Counted from the first letter of the stretch, positions 35,708 through 46,129 are shown. The stretch is DNA of 64,000 nt from Chamaelirium japonicum (GCA_947650365.1 CANTAL010000207.1:62001-126000), one strand, 5' to 3'. The notes: generated from the sequence alone by a model not told the origin. Numbers and translations: made by a program.

Positions 35708-36253
35708 GGCAAAGGGGGGCGGTTGGGGGAGATATTGCTGAAATCTTTTTGTTTCATCCAATATCTCCCCCCATAACCATCAAGATATTGTTCCCTCTTT
35801 CGGGGAAACAAACTCGATCCCCTCCTTTTTAGTTGGGGTGGTTACGGGCTAGATGTGACTCGATCTTTTAAAGATTGAGTTGTTATTCTTGTTGCACTTT
35901 TGGATCGGATGGCGACACAACGTCATCTTGTCGGTTGGATCGAGGGATCGTCGCGGATCTACGGCTACGTAGACGTCCACGCCACCTCCCCCCGCATCGA
36001 GGCGGTTTTGATTTCTTTTTCCTTTCTTTTCTTTTCTTTTCTTCTCTTTTTCTTTTTCTTTTTCTTTTCTTTTCTTTTTCTTTTAGGGCCGGCCCCACCT
36101 CTCCATGAGGAGGGGGGCACGGTTTTCTAGAAGAGGGGGCCGGTGGGCCCCCCTCTTTGTGTCCGAGTTGCGGGTCCGGTGGGACCCGTTTGCTTTGGGT
36201 CGGGCCATGGCGAGCAAATTGAGTTCGCACGTGGGCCGAGTTCGCACGCGGGT

Positions 36254-36475
36254 CGTTGTGTGCGGGCCGAGTTTCGCATACGGGCCGTTGTGTGCGGGCC
36301 GGGTTTCGCATACGGGCCGTTGTGTGCGGGCCGAGTTTCGCATACGGGCCGTTGTGTGCGGGCCGGGTTTCGCATACGGGCCGTTGTGTGCGGGCCGGGT
36401 TTCGCATACGGGCCGTTGTGTGCGGGCCGGGTTTCGCATACGGGCCATTGTGTGCGGGCCCAAGTTTCATGAGCG
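36254..36475 (-). repeat. 32-bp tandem repeats in Gypsy 2 U3 (5' LTR)
   Basis: Same seven-unit array as in the 3' LTR, here more uniform between units. Confidence 0.9.
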
Positions 36476-36564
36476 AGTCGGGTTTGACCCGAAGGCCGTT
36501 GGGTGCGGGCCTATTTTTCGTGTAAAAATCGGGTTCGACCCATGGGCTAATTTCGATGCCCACA

Positions 36565-36569
36565 CCTCC
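36565..36569. repeat. Target-site duplication CCTCC, right
   Basis: Matches 19511-19515; see the Gypsy 2 entry. Confidence 0.93.
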
Positions 36570-36865
36570 CTAGCCGAGAAAGCGCGAAGCACGGACGAGA
36601 TGAAATCAACGGCCGATATTCCTTAGCCTCTCAAGAAACCCTCATCCTGTAAAGACCTCTGTCCTGGGCAACCCCTTCAGAGCTCTCGCACGAATACCAC
36701 GTGGAGACGCGGATCAAAGGGACCCTCCATAGGATCTCTCCCACAATCTCCTGATCAAATGTTCGCCGCACCCGGACTCGCCACACACGAGCCCCCTGGG
36801 TCCCGGCATTTGTAATCTCGTGTGATTCGCAATAAAGACGACCCGTATCTTTTTCCGCAACCACA
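36570..36865 (+). repeat. Gypsy 1 3' LTR, second part
   Basis: Resumes the LTR interrupted at 19515 and ends TTCCGCAACCACA. Against Gypsy 2 it has an extra segment of about 45 bases near 36765-36810. DNA beyond 36865 is outside the gypsy elements. Confidence 0.9.
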
Positions 36866-37338
36866 AGTATGTACAAGGGATCCGTCCCATCCTTGTAGTA
36901 TTCAAAGAGGGACAAAAGGCCCCATCGAAATGTGGAATTATTTAGTTCCTAGCACCCCGTTACGGGTAGCTATGGAATGTCACACCATTCATCTCGCTCA
37001 TGTTTTATGTATTTCATGTTATGTCACACAATCAATGCAATTGGCTTCCGATATTTCATCCACCTATATTAAAATGTCAAATGGCTGGGCTTCTCTCTCA
37101 CATCCAGAGCTTTCATGCACACCTTACTCATTCCTGGCCATGTCCAATGATTCGGATATTGGAGTAAACTAAAATTGGTGTCTGACACCTCCCTCCGGCC
37201 TCCTCCCTAAGTTCCGATGACATCGCCTCACCTGGGGGTTGGCGGCGGCTTGCTCGGGGGATCCCAAAAGCTCCACACGTGACGGGTGTTGATACCCAGC
37301 AGCGGTTGCGGAATATGGGTCGGTGGGATGAGTATGGT
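36866..37338. other. Anonymous DNA right of Gypsy 1
   Basis: No credible gene, RNA or repeat was recognised. Short reading frames here lack any domain or start context. Confidence 0.5.
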
Positions 37339-37530
37339 TCAGCCAGGAGTACACCGGACCCAGCGGTTGGTGTACTGGACTTTCGGCGGTGGAGGCTTGG
37401 TCGCCTCACGGATCGGGCAGGTGGTGTGAAGGACGACGGCGGAGGCCGGGGTGGTGTGGGTGCTCAAGAGGAGAGCGAGGAGGAGCGGCAGGAGTCGCCG
37501 GGGTAGGGCTGGGTGCCCAAGATCCGCCAT
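37339..37530 (-). CDS. Possible first exon of a secreted protein
   Basis: The minus-strand ATG at 37530 opens 63 codons: a short basic start (HPALPRR), a leucine core (LLPLLLALLL) and a signal-peptidase-like ASA before VVLHTTC. That is a textbook secretory signal layout. The mature part has cysteines (TTCPIRE, WVRCTPG) and then meets a stop, so any real gene would have to splice before 37339. I recognise no family. It could equally be a gene fragment or a chance frame in GC-rich DNA. Confidence 0.25.
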   Translation of the reverse strand: MADLGHPALPRRLLPLLLALLLSTHTTPASAVVLHTTCPIREATKPPPPKVQYTNRWVRCTPG

Positions 37531-37697
37531 CAAGATTCAAGAACAACAAGAAAGGGATTAAAGTGGAGTTCAAACCTATGATCAAAAAAGAGAGATGTGG
37601 GTTCTTGTTTCTTCGACCTAGGGAGAGAGAGATGTGGGTGACTGAAGTCGAAGAAGAGCAGGGCAAAAGCAAGAGGAGTAATATGAGTTATATATAT

Positions 37698-37959
37698 GGG
37701 TTATTTTGACTTTGTACCCGAAATTTTGTCTTGAATTAGATTTTACCCCCATCTTTTCATTAATTAGATTTTACCCCGGAAAACTAATTGTTCTGTCAGC
37801 TCACCATCGAAGAGAAAGAGTGAGCTAACGGAAAAAAAATAAAGTTTTGTGGTTGAGCAGGCGGAACAGTTAGTTTTGGGGAGTAAAGTCCAATTAATGA
37901 AAATATGGGGGTAAAGTCTAATTCAAGGCAAAATTTGGGACGCAAAATCAAAATAACCC
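37698..37959. mobile_element. Fold-back MITE, 262 bp
   Basis: Starts GGGTTATTTTGACTTTGTAC and ends with the inverted counterpart (CAAAATAACCC). The arms pair over about 100 bases. Flanked by TATATAT on both sides (37691-37697 and 37960-37966), a likely 7-9-bp target duplication, though the AT-rich site could mislead. Confidence 0.75.
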
Positions 37960-37968
37960 TATATATTT

Positions 37969-38220
37969 GGGTAAATTATACTTTACCTCCCTGAAGTTTA
38001 GATCAAAAAGAATTAACCCCCCTATAGTGAAAAATTACATTTTGCCCCCTTCAAGTCAATTTTAATCAGATAATAATTACCAAATGAGGAAATTAAGTGG
38101 TTAACAATAAGGTGGTTGTGCTAATATTTTAAACTTTAGGAGCGATTTGGAACAAAATAAACTAAGGGAGGGTTAAGTGTTTTTGAGCTAAACTTCAGGA
38201 GGGCAAAGTGTAATTTACCC
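37969..38220. mobile_element. Second MITE, 252 bp, adjacent to the first
   Basis: Ends GGGTAAATTATACTTTACC and its inverted partner GTAATTTACCC, with inverted arms of about 50 bases including CTGAAGTTTAG. It begins nine bases after the previous MITE. A decayed relative lies at 44763-44938. Confidence 0.7.
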
Positions 38221-38256
38221 TATAAGTACGTTCGCACGGTCTGGATTCGTTAGCCC

Positions 38257-38352
38257 ACACATCATCACTGAATGAAACCAATTGGAAGAGGCCGTGTACG
38301 TAGCACACATCATCACTGAATGAAACCAATTGGAAGAGGCCGTGTACGTAGC
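38257..38352. repeat. 48-bp tandem duplication
   Basis: ACACATCATCACTGAATG and the bases following occur twice in perfect tandem with period 48. Confidence 0.9.
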
Positions 38353-38639
38353 ACGCGCGATCTCATGAGCTCGCAAAAGAGGAAGAAATTTTCTGTTGTT
38401 GTACCATACAACCGTTGGGCCCACTGCGATTCAAATGGGGTTGCGAAAAATTTCGGGGCACTTACAAAGCCGTCCCCCGAAATTAAGCTACAGAACTCTA
38501 AGAACCTGTTGACAAAAATATCCTCACCGGTGTTTTAAATTTTATTTGCAATGCCACTGAACCAGTAAACAGCAAATCCGGCCAGATCTGCCCGCCTCCG
38601 CTCGTCGCCGTCGGACCCCACCTTTTCACAGACGGTGGC

Positions 38640-38870
38640 TGCCGTCGAGCTGGGGTGCGATGCACCGATCGGCGGTGGCTGCGGTCAGGGTGGGGTGTGA
38701 TGCAATCGCCAGAGCCGTACCTCCTCCCTCCTCACCGGCGATGGCTACCGTCAGGTGGGGGGTGCAATGCACCGGTCGGAGGTGGCTGCCGTCGGGGTGG
38801 GGTGCAATGCACGGTCCGCGGTGGCCGCAGTCGGGGTGGGGGTGCGATGCACCAACCGGAGGTCGAGCTT
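38640..38870. repeat. GC-rich imperfect tandem repeat
   Basis: Four to five diverged units of about 48 bases built on GGTGGCTGCCGTCGGGGT and GTGCAATGCACCGG. The overlapping reading frames here follow from the repeat and are not genes. Confidence 0.7.
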
Positions 38871-38949
38871 GCCGGGGTCGCGCCGCTGCTCTCGATGCCG
38901 CCGTTGCCGCTCGGGAGAGAGATGGGAGCTGGAGATAGTTTCGGGTTTA

Positions 38950-40170
38950 TCATGAAAATGCAGGGACCTTAGCTTGAATGAGACAAGTACGGGTACTTTT
39001 CATGGGATGGATCTTTTGTCAGAGACCTTAGGCACAATAGCCCAAATTTTTTTGGGGGAGTTGGTTTGCGGTTTGACAAGATATCAGTTTAAAGCCAAAG
39101 TCCCTTCAAAATATTTTGGACGAAAATGTTCTCCAAATGAATTTAAATTTTTATTTATACTGCCATCGGTTTCTTTGAAACTAACCGAACTTTCAAGTTG
39201 CTCGGATGTCAGATCTTCTCACCATCGATGCTGGCCGTCGCTAAACCAAACATAAACCTAACGCTAAATCCAAGATCTACAGGTCATGGGATGAACCCTA
39301 GACCTAGGAATTTTAAACCTAATCCCTAGCCCCCGTTCCTTCTCGTCTTCGTTGCTTGTTGTCGTCGGGGCGGCAGCGGCGAGCAACTGCAACTCAAGAT
39401 CAAGCCCGCTGCCGTCACCACCAGCTCTACTACTCGCACCAGAGACCGCTATGGCTGCTTGATAGGAGTTGTGGGTATTTTTAAATTTCTGGAGAAAACG
39501 AGGGACATGACGTTAATCAAAATGTTGAGATGTTCTGCGTCTTTGAGATTTCTTCTGTCAATGACTAATTATTAGTTAACCCAAAATTTTTTGCTCCAGA
39601 TGCTCAGTGATGCATCTGGGCCATTCATTGATAGGCTTTGGAGGTTACGGGCCCTAACACATGGGGGTAGTGGCCCCTAGTACTCAGAGCATGCTGATAG
39701 GCTCTGAGTGATATAAATTGACTGTTAGTTCACATCAATCCTATGCTAAAAGTTCAACTACTGGTAAACAAATAGAGGGGGTTTTTTCTCTATAAAAATC
39801 TCATTAGTGTATTCCATGTGTATTCCATCTCGTACAAGCTCAGTATCACGCTCAATGTTGTATATCATCAATGTGGACTCTTTATAAGATGATTGACTCA
39901 TAGGACATCTGCATGTCAACCGAAGTGTCTACTCCTCATTCGGCGACGACAACCTGGGTCTCACAGTCCACCACAAATCTACCATCTCATCAAACTAGTA
40001 CGTGTATCATCCGTAGGGATGGCAACGAGAGGCTCCAAAACATTTTGGAACTGATCTAAACGAGCCCCCATTACTCGAATGGATCGAGTCCAAGGTTTTG
40101 GTCCAAAAATCCAAACCCGTGTTCGGTTTTTTTCGAGACTAGGTCTTTCGTCAATATACCATTTTTTAAT
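38950..40170. other. Anonymous DNA
   Basis: No gene recognised. A motif TAGGGATGGCAACG at about 40016 resembles one end of an hAT-type MITE but I found no partner. Confidence 0.4.
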
Positions 40171-40227
40171 GGGGTAATGTGCCTAAGGTCCCTCACAACC
40201 GATTAGTATAGTGATAAGGATGGACAA

Positions 40228-40559
40228 TTGGGAAGGCAACGGTGCGGTTTCGGTATGGTTTCGGACAAAACCAAAACCGCACCACAACACCGAATCACAA
40301 CACCGAAACCGCACCGCACCGCGATGGTGTACCATTATGTAAAACCAAAACCGCACCATGCAGTACGGTGCACCGCAGTTTATTACTAGAATGGTCTAAA
40401 CGGTGCAATTTTATGCGGTTTTGGTTAAAACCGAAACCTCACTGCTACACCGAAACTGTACCGCACCGCAAAGGTTTTATATTTTAGCAAACCAAACCCG
40501 TACTATGCGGTGCGGTTTATCGCGGTTTTTTATTTTAAGCCGCACCGTTGTCATCTCTA
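40228..40559. mobile_element. hAT-type MITE, 332 bp
   Basis: Ends TTGGGAAGGCAACGGTGCGG and the inverse of TAGAGATGACAACGGTGCGG. Flanked by the 8-bp direct repeat ATGGACAA (40220-40227 and 40560-40567), the length typical of hAT transposition. The interior is repeats of GCGGTTT and AAACCGCAC, giving strong fold-back potential. Confidence 0.85.
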
Positions 40560-40567
40560 ATGGACAA

Positions 40568-42050
40568 CAAGATGGTTTTGCCTCGGGTCCTCTCGTTTGG
40601 AAAAGATCCATTTTACCCTTAGATTGTTTAGAAAATATCCATTTTACCCCTACATGTAGCTGTACAATAAAATAACATAAAGAGTAACATAAAAATTTCA
40701 AACAAGATTTGATAAAAAAAAATTGCTACAATAAAATCACTCTAGCAATTGTTACTTTTTTATCACCGAATTGTTACTCTTTACTACCACTGTAGCAATT
40801 GTTACTTTTTATTCCCGTATTCCTATAGTGATTTCAATGTTGGTTATAAATTGTTGAAACAGAAATTAAGATGGCTATTAAGAATCGCAAATACCAAATT
40901 TAGAGGGCAATGAAATGAGATGGTATTAACTATGTTTGATAGGTATCAAAATCAGCAACAAGCACAATTCAATTTTATTCTATGGGTAATCCATTATACC
41001 AAGCAGTTGTAGAGATCACAAGTACTAATTCTACAATCATTTAAAAAAACTAGTTTAGCATGTATATGTATAGAGATCAAGGGAGAGAAAGTAGCCTGGG
41101 TCGAGGCGCAAGACGCTGTCCTAAGACTGGATTTGCCCTCCTCGATGCGGAGCTCCCGACTTCCGATCTTAGAGATACAACGACCCTTGAGTTCCCCCGT
41201 CGGCACGACTCCGAAGGAACGAAATGAACTCAGCTTCTACTCGAATCCGAAAAATGAAAAAGGAAACCGAATCTCCTCTTCAAATCAGGTGGGAAAATCA
41301 CCCTGAGATTTGAAGAGGATGGAAATACTGCTCTCGGGTTTTTCTCACAGAGCTCACAGGGTTCAGCAATGGCAGAAAGAGAGAGGAGGAAGAAGGCTCT
41401 ATTTTTCTCTGTAGTTTGAAAGACTGAAGCACAGGGCATTTAATAGGCCTTGGGAATATATTTTAATGGCTGTTGACAGGGGGAGCGGAGTCAGTCGAGG
41501 TGGCAGCTAACGTGAACAGGCAGCTGCGACATGACCGTTGGGGGGCTGCCCGCTGGCACAAATGATGACCGATTGGGTGGCTCCAGGTGGCGAAATGATG
41601 ATGGTTGTAGGGGAAACAGCAAGTCCAGCCCAGTGACTTGAAGCCCAAAAAGAATAGCCCAACAAAATCTCACCCGAAGCCCGGAAGCCCATTCGCGTCC
41701 ACGCGGCTCGCGAGCCACGGACCTGGGCCCGACCCGGCCCGGCTTGGTGTTTGCGTGTGTAGTATGTGAGGCCTTAGGCCCATGTGAGCTTTACCATCCT
41801 CTAGGATGGACCACCCTTATAAACAAGCTAGTGCCTCTTCCCCTTATCGATATGGGACTAAACTTAGGGAGAGATAGTAAAAGAATGGTTGAGGCCAAGA
41901 TTTGATCCCTTGACATTTGCCAAAAAAGGAAGCCCCCATAAAATCGACCTTATTAACCACTTGGCCAACCGGTTTTATTTATTAAGAGAAGTAGATAATT
42001 AAGATATATATTCTATCCAACAATTTCACTATAGCAAACTTTTTTAATCA
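40568..42050. other. Interior of the inverted-end element; possible solo LTR remnant
   Basis: No coding gene. Between about 41050 and 41900 the minus strand resembles a plant LTR (TCCCATATCGATAAGGGG, CTTGTTTATAAGGGTGG and, further on, TATTAAATGCCC), but I could not define ends or a target duplication. Confidence 0.3.
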
Positions 42051-42341
42051 AAATTTCTTATTAAAAAACAATTCCTACAGTAAAATCACTGTAGCAATTG
42101 TTACTTAATTCGGTAATACAGAGTAACATTGCAAATTGTTTCTCCTTTGCTGCAGTGAAGAGTAACATTTGTGATTTTAGTATTAAGGACAATTTTATCA
42201 TTTAAATGGATGAAAAGTCAATGGAGGGACTTGCTTTAAAAGCTTTTTTCGGAAGGGACCTGGGGTAAAGCCATCTTAATGTCTGTCCTAGTGTCCTTTA
42301 CACTAAACTGATCCATTGTTAGGGACCTATCACAAAGTCCC

Positions 42342-42741
42342 ACTTTTTTAATCTTCGATCCATGGCCTCAGCCTAAAACCGTATGAATTTAAGCCAAAAA
42401 TATAACCATGTCTACTATAGAGTAGTAAGTAGTTCTTTCAGATCTCTAAAGAAACTTCAAAGGAAGTTGTTGCTTAGTAATTTTAATCCATTTTATCTTA
42501 TATTTTACTTGATCTTTGATAATTGCTTAACATAATTTTAAAATAGTAATGAAGGACAAAAATATGGCGGAAGTTTGAATAGAGCCTCAAAATCTTACCG
42601 ATAAACAGCAAAAACCCTAATTTCATCGTCCGTAAGGAGTTGTCAATATCTTGACGATAATAATCATCGTCGAGTTGTCACCTACAAGGGCTCACCGTTT
42701 CAATTAGCGACAACCACCATTGCTGAGTCGTCACTGGTAAG
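42342..42741. other. Anonymous AT-rich DNA
   Basis: I see nothing I can identify in this stretch. Confidence 0.4.
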
Positions 42742-43377
42742 TAGGTCTGTCAAAGGGCAGGGTTGGGATCAAATTGTGCCCAGTCCTTTGTTTTAGGAGG
42801 TGGTCCCTAGCCCGGCCCTACCCCTTTAGGGTAAAAAAATTATGGACCCTAGCTTAACCCTTCAAGGGCAGGGCTGGACCAGGGCCAAATTGATATCACT
42901 ATGATAAGGATTATCAACATATCTCTTTATTCAATTAGGTCATTAAATAAGGGTTAAATCTTTTTTTTTGTCTCCCTAAATTACTCTTATGCTAGTGCCT
43001 TTAGGCTTTTAACATTCATTTAAAATCCCATTCATTTATTTGTGCTAGACTGATAATACAGCTTAAAAAGCATTATAAGTCTTATGAGTGTTATATAATA
43101 CTTCTAATACTAATATATCCAAACTTGATAACTCCAATTCCTATAGGTTATAGCGAGTGACCAATTAATTACTGATTAGTCCCACTTAGTTATTCATTTA
43201 GCCTCTTAATAAGTATTATATATATATATATATATATATTATAATTTATGTATATGGAGGGCATAGCCGAGGTATAGGTTTCCCTGGCCCGGCCCTCATC
43301 TTCGAGGGCTTATGAAAACTAGGCCTGACTCGGCCCTCATCTTCGAGAGCTTATGAAAACTAGTCCTGGCTTAGCCC
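42742..43377. mobile_element. Left part of a MITE split by the CACTA element
   Basis: Starts TAGGTCTGTCAAAGGGCAGG; the inverse partner TTGACAGGCCTA ends at 57684. Flanks CTGGTAAG (left) and CTGACAAT (right) agree at 5 of 8 positions, a weak hAT-like duplication. A TA microsatellite (43217-43240) and a 41-bp tandem duplication (43290-43371) lie inside. Confidence 0.55.
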
Positions 43378-43389
43378 CACTACAAGAAA

Positions 43390-44205
43390 TAGGGTCTTTA
43401 CCGACGGACATTATTATCACCGTCGGTAATAATACACTTTTTACCGACGGTGACAATAATATCCGTCGGTATTATAACTTCAATTTTTTTAATTTTCTGT
43501 GCATATTTATACCGACGGTATACATATTTACCGTCGGTAATATACTTTATACCGACGGTAACATATAAACCGTCGGCAAAATGTCATCGTCGTGATATTG
43601 TACCGACGGACATTGTAGTTCCGTCGGTATAAACAATGTTACCGACAGCTATAATATCTCCGTCGGCCATATACCGACGGTAATAAAATTTCCGTCGGTA
43701 ATATTGTCCCGACGAAACTCAGTGTAAAAACCGAGCCTCTGGAAAAAAATAGAAGGGAGAGTTTCGTCGTACTATTTACCGACGGACTTAAAAGTTCCGT
43801 CGGTATAACTAATTAGACCGACGGAAATTATATTTCCGTCGGCACTGTACCGACGGTAATTACGTTTCCGTCGGTAAAATGTTCCGACAGTTCTCAGGGT
43901 GCCAAACCGAGCCTCTGGGAAAAATTGAGCTTGAAGTTTGGTCGGGATTATACCGACGGAATTTATCTATCCGTCGGTATAATACCGACGGTAATTAAAT
44001 TGCCGTCGGTAAAATGTCCCGACAGTTCTCAGGGTGCCAAACCGAGCCTCTGGAAAAAATTGAACTTGTTTGTTAGTCGTGGAGTTTTACCGACGGACAT
44101 TAAGTATCCGTCGGTAAAAAGGTGGATTTGTACCGACAGATATTATTGTGCCGTCGATAAAAGATATTTTTACCGACGGAAGTAAAATTTACCGTCGGTA
44201 AAACG
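43390..44205. repeat. Left subterminal repeats
   Basis: About a dozen pairs of ACCGACGG followed 10-20 bases later by CCGTCGGT, each pair able to form a stem. A longer unit with GTGCCAAACCGAGCCTCTGG occurs three times (near 43720, 43900 and 44035). In En/Spm elements such motifs bind the TNPA protein and are needed for transposition. Confidence 0.92.
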
Positions 44206-44219
44206 CCTGCCATAAGTTA

Positions 44220-44535
44220 ATTTCAGCGATCCCCTCCTAGCCTTCTCTGTTCTATTTCGATCTGAAACTCTCCCCCGGCCCTCTCTCTCTCTCTAAATCT
44301 CCCCCCCATCTCCCCCCCTCCCCGGCCTCCCTCCCCCCCTCCCCGGCCCCGTCGCGTCCCTCCGGCCGACCGATCGACCGGCGGTTGGTGAGATCCGGCA
44401 TCCGTCGTCCCTCCTCCTCCTCGTGGGCATCCGTCGTCCCTCCTCGTCCTCGTGGGCTCCGGCCGGTGAGATCCTCCTCCTCCTCCTCCCCCCGGTGAGC
44501 TCCTCCTCCTCCTCCTCCTCCTCCTCGTGGGTGAT
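44220..44535 (+). promoter_or_regulatory. Pyrimidine-rich leader, likely 5' region of TNPD
   Basis: CT- and CTC-rich sequence right after the subterminal repeats, where CACTA elements start transcription. I see no clear TATA box. Reading frames on the minus strand come from the (GAG)n composition. Confidence 0.45.
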
Positions 44536-44551
44536 CATTGATGTGTGGTAG

Positions 44552-45102
44552 CAGTGGCGGAGCCAGAAATTCACTCCAGTGGGGGCAACCTTTGCTTGGC
44601 TTTAAAAGTTTTATCCAATTTCTACTAACAAAGGATTTGAATGGACTACAAAAAAATTCCGCTTTCAGTTCATAGGCATGCAAAAATCTCCCATTGAAAA
44701 AAATATTACACAAAAAATCGTGAATAACTATCTAGAGAGGGAGAGAAAGAGAAAGAGAAAGAAATGGCTCCCTAAAGTTTGAAATGTTAGCATATACACC
44801 CTTTTGTCAACTATTTTATTTTCTCATTTGGTAATCTTTTATCTGATGAAAACTTAATTGAAAGGGTTAAAATGTAGTTCTTAAACTATTGGGGGGTTAA
44901 GTGTCTTTCAGCTAAACTTCAGTGGGCAAAGTGTACTACTCATTGACAAATCAGACCCATCAGATCTCTGAACCAACTCCACTTCATTGGTTGATTATCA
45001 ACGTGTTGTTGACACTGTACAAATAGCATTAGTTTTTTTTTTTTTTTGCTAATCTCAGTGGGGGCAGCTGCCCCCACTGGGCCTATATTGGCTCCGCCTC
45101 TG
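44552..45102. mobile_element. hAT-type MITE, 551 bp, inside the CACTA leader
   Basis: Ends CAGTGGCGGAGCC and the inverse of CAGAGGCGGAGCC, flanked by an exact 8-bp duplication TGTGGTAG (44544-44551 and 45103-45110). A further sub-repeat AGTGGGGGCA lies near both ends. No coding sequence. Confidence 0.9.
44763..44938. mobile_element. Decayed relative of the 37969-38220 MITE, nested
   Basis: Shares GGTTAAGTGTCTTTCAGCTAA, AAACTTCAGTGGGCAAAGTG and TCTCATTTGGTAATCTTT with that MITE. Its ends are eroded. Confidence 0.55.
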
Positions 45103-45110
45103 TGTGGTAG

Positions 45111-46129
45111 TTGTTTAATAGTTGGGACCGCGGTCAACTAGCTCGAGATGTGCGCGTGCCATGCACCCGAACTGTACGTGCCTTTGTAGAACCAAACAAA
45201 CGATCCAAAATCAAGACCAGGAAGCCCGTACCACCGGTCACAATGAGGGGCGCACCTGAGTCTGAATCAGGGTTGAGTCAAGCATCAGACTCTGGCTGAA
45301 TATTTGGCTCACCAAGGCCAAGTAGGTCCACTTGGACGGCCAAACATCTGACGCCCTCGTACAAGAGCCAATTTGTTGGTGGACTCAGACCTATGACCTC
45401 TAGAATGCACGACAAACCAACCGCAATGGAAGGTTTACTTTTCACCCCCAACCTCTAACCTGAATACCTAACCAGAATGGCGTGTCATCCAATCACAGCC
45501 TGCCAATTGGGGTTTTGTGCAACGGACGGCTGTGATCGGGACGCATCATTATGGTTAAAAGAAATTAAAATTTTTTTTTTCCCAAGAAAGGACAAGAGCA
45601 TTTTTACTTCCCGACTGGTACACTGTACTTGCTTATGGCTCAATCGGGACGGTCCATGTGGATCATTTAAACGTGAATAACAGGTGCAGCAAGTGTGCAG
45701 CCAATGTTGTTCCCGTTTAATTTTGAACCCAAAAGGATGCTATCAAGGGCTGTTGGTTAAGCCAAGCAACTCTGGATATGTCCCAAACGCATATGGCTAA
45801 CTGGGTTTGTACGTAAGTGGTCTTAATTAAGCTAGAGACGACTCATGAGCATAGTTAAGCAGCTCGACAGTCAGGTCATGGTCACAGGGAATGCCTAGCT
45901 AGATGTTAGATAACTATCTTACCCAAAAGCTTAAGATGGTCACGTGATATCAGAGTTTTGGTTTCTGCGAGGTCCTAGGTTCAAATTATGTTGCCTCCAT
46001 TTGTTAATTTCAGTATTACCCCATCTATTTAATTCTCCACCTACCCGGGAACCGAAACCGAAATTGTGCGGAGTCTTATAACATTGTTTGAAATTATATG
46101 TCAGGTGTTGTATAGCCAGATAGACGAAG
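45111..46129. other. Region between the MITE and the transposase start
   Basis: No gene recognised. Probably leader and/or first intron of the transposase gene plus its promoter-proximal sequence. A weak tRNA-like B-box, GGTTCAAAT, occurs near 45970. Confidence 0.4.

Larger units (their letters stand above)
19516..36564 (-). mobile_element. Gypsy 2: complete Tat-type Ty3/gypsy retrotransposon, 17,049 bp
   Basis: Two LTRs of exactly 2099 bp (19516-21614 and 34466-36564) differ only at scattered sites. They are flanked by the 5-bp direct repeat CCTCC (19511-19515 and 36565-36569), a target-site duplication. The minus-strand order is 5' LTR, primer-binding site, gag, pol (protease, RT, two RNase H-like parts, integrase), convergent antisense gene, polypurine tract, 3' LTR. 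It sits inverted in the 3' LTR of Gypsy 1, an older member of the same family. Gag, pol and the antisense gene all carry premature stops, so it would need helper proteins. Low LTR divergence points to a fairly recent insertion. Confidence 0.95.
34466..36564 (-). repeat. Gypsy 2 5' LTR
   Basis: 2099 bp, same length as 19516-21614 and nearly identical. Differences are scattered single bases. It holds the same 32-bp U3 repeats (36254-36475), CTTTT tract and TATA box. Confidence 0.95.
10134..36865 (+). mobile_element. Gypsy 1: Tat-type Ty3/gypsy element, 3' part, with Gypsy 2 nested inside
   Basis: The plus-strand order is pol fragment (10134-13370), convergent antisense gene (13621-about 17650), polypurine tract (17718-17730) and 3' LTR (17731-19515 resuming at 36570-36865). 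The gag half and 5' LTR lie left of the window, beyond the copia array that interrupts pol. Gypsy 2 interrupts the 3' LTR. The dual-RNase-H pol layout, missing chromodomain, long size and antisense gene fit the Tat group. This copy predates both insertions and is heavily mutated. Confidence 0.9.
40171..42341. mobile_element. Non-autonomous DNA element with long degenerate inverted ends
   Basis: The left end GGGTAATGTGCCTAAGGTCC matches, with many differences, the reverse complement of the right end (TAGGGACCTATCACAAAGTCCC). The similarity continues inward for 150 bases or more (AAGATGGTTTTGCCTCGGG against CCTGGGGTAAAGCCATCTT). An hAT-type MITE sits inside the left arm. No transposase is present. 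The superfamily is unresolved. Confidence 0.45.

Noticed and set aside
38655..38972. Three overlapping frames in GC-rich DNA
   Set aside because: They derive from the imperfect 48-bp tandem repeat.
43353..44185. Short frames in the left end of the CACTA element
   Set aside because: They translate ACCGACGG subterminal repeats.
45900..46080. Possible tRNA-derived SINE
   Set aside because: A weak B-box (GGTTCAAAT) is present but no convincing A-box spacing, tail or flanking duplication was found.
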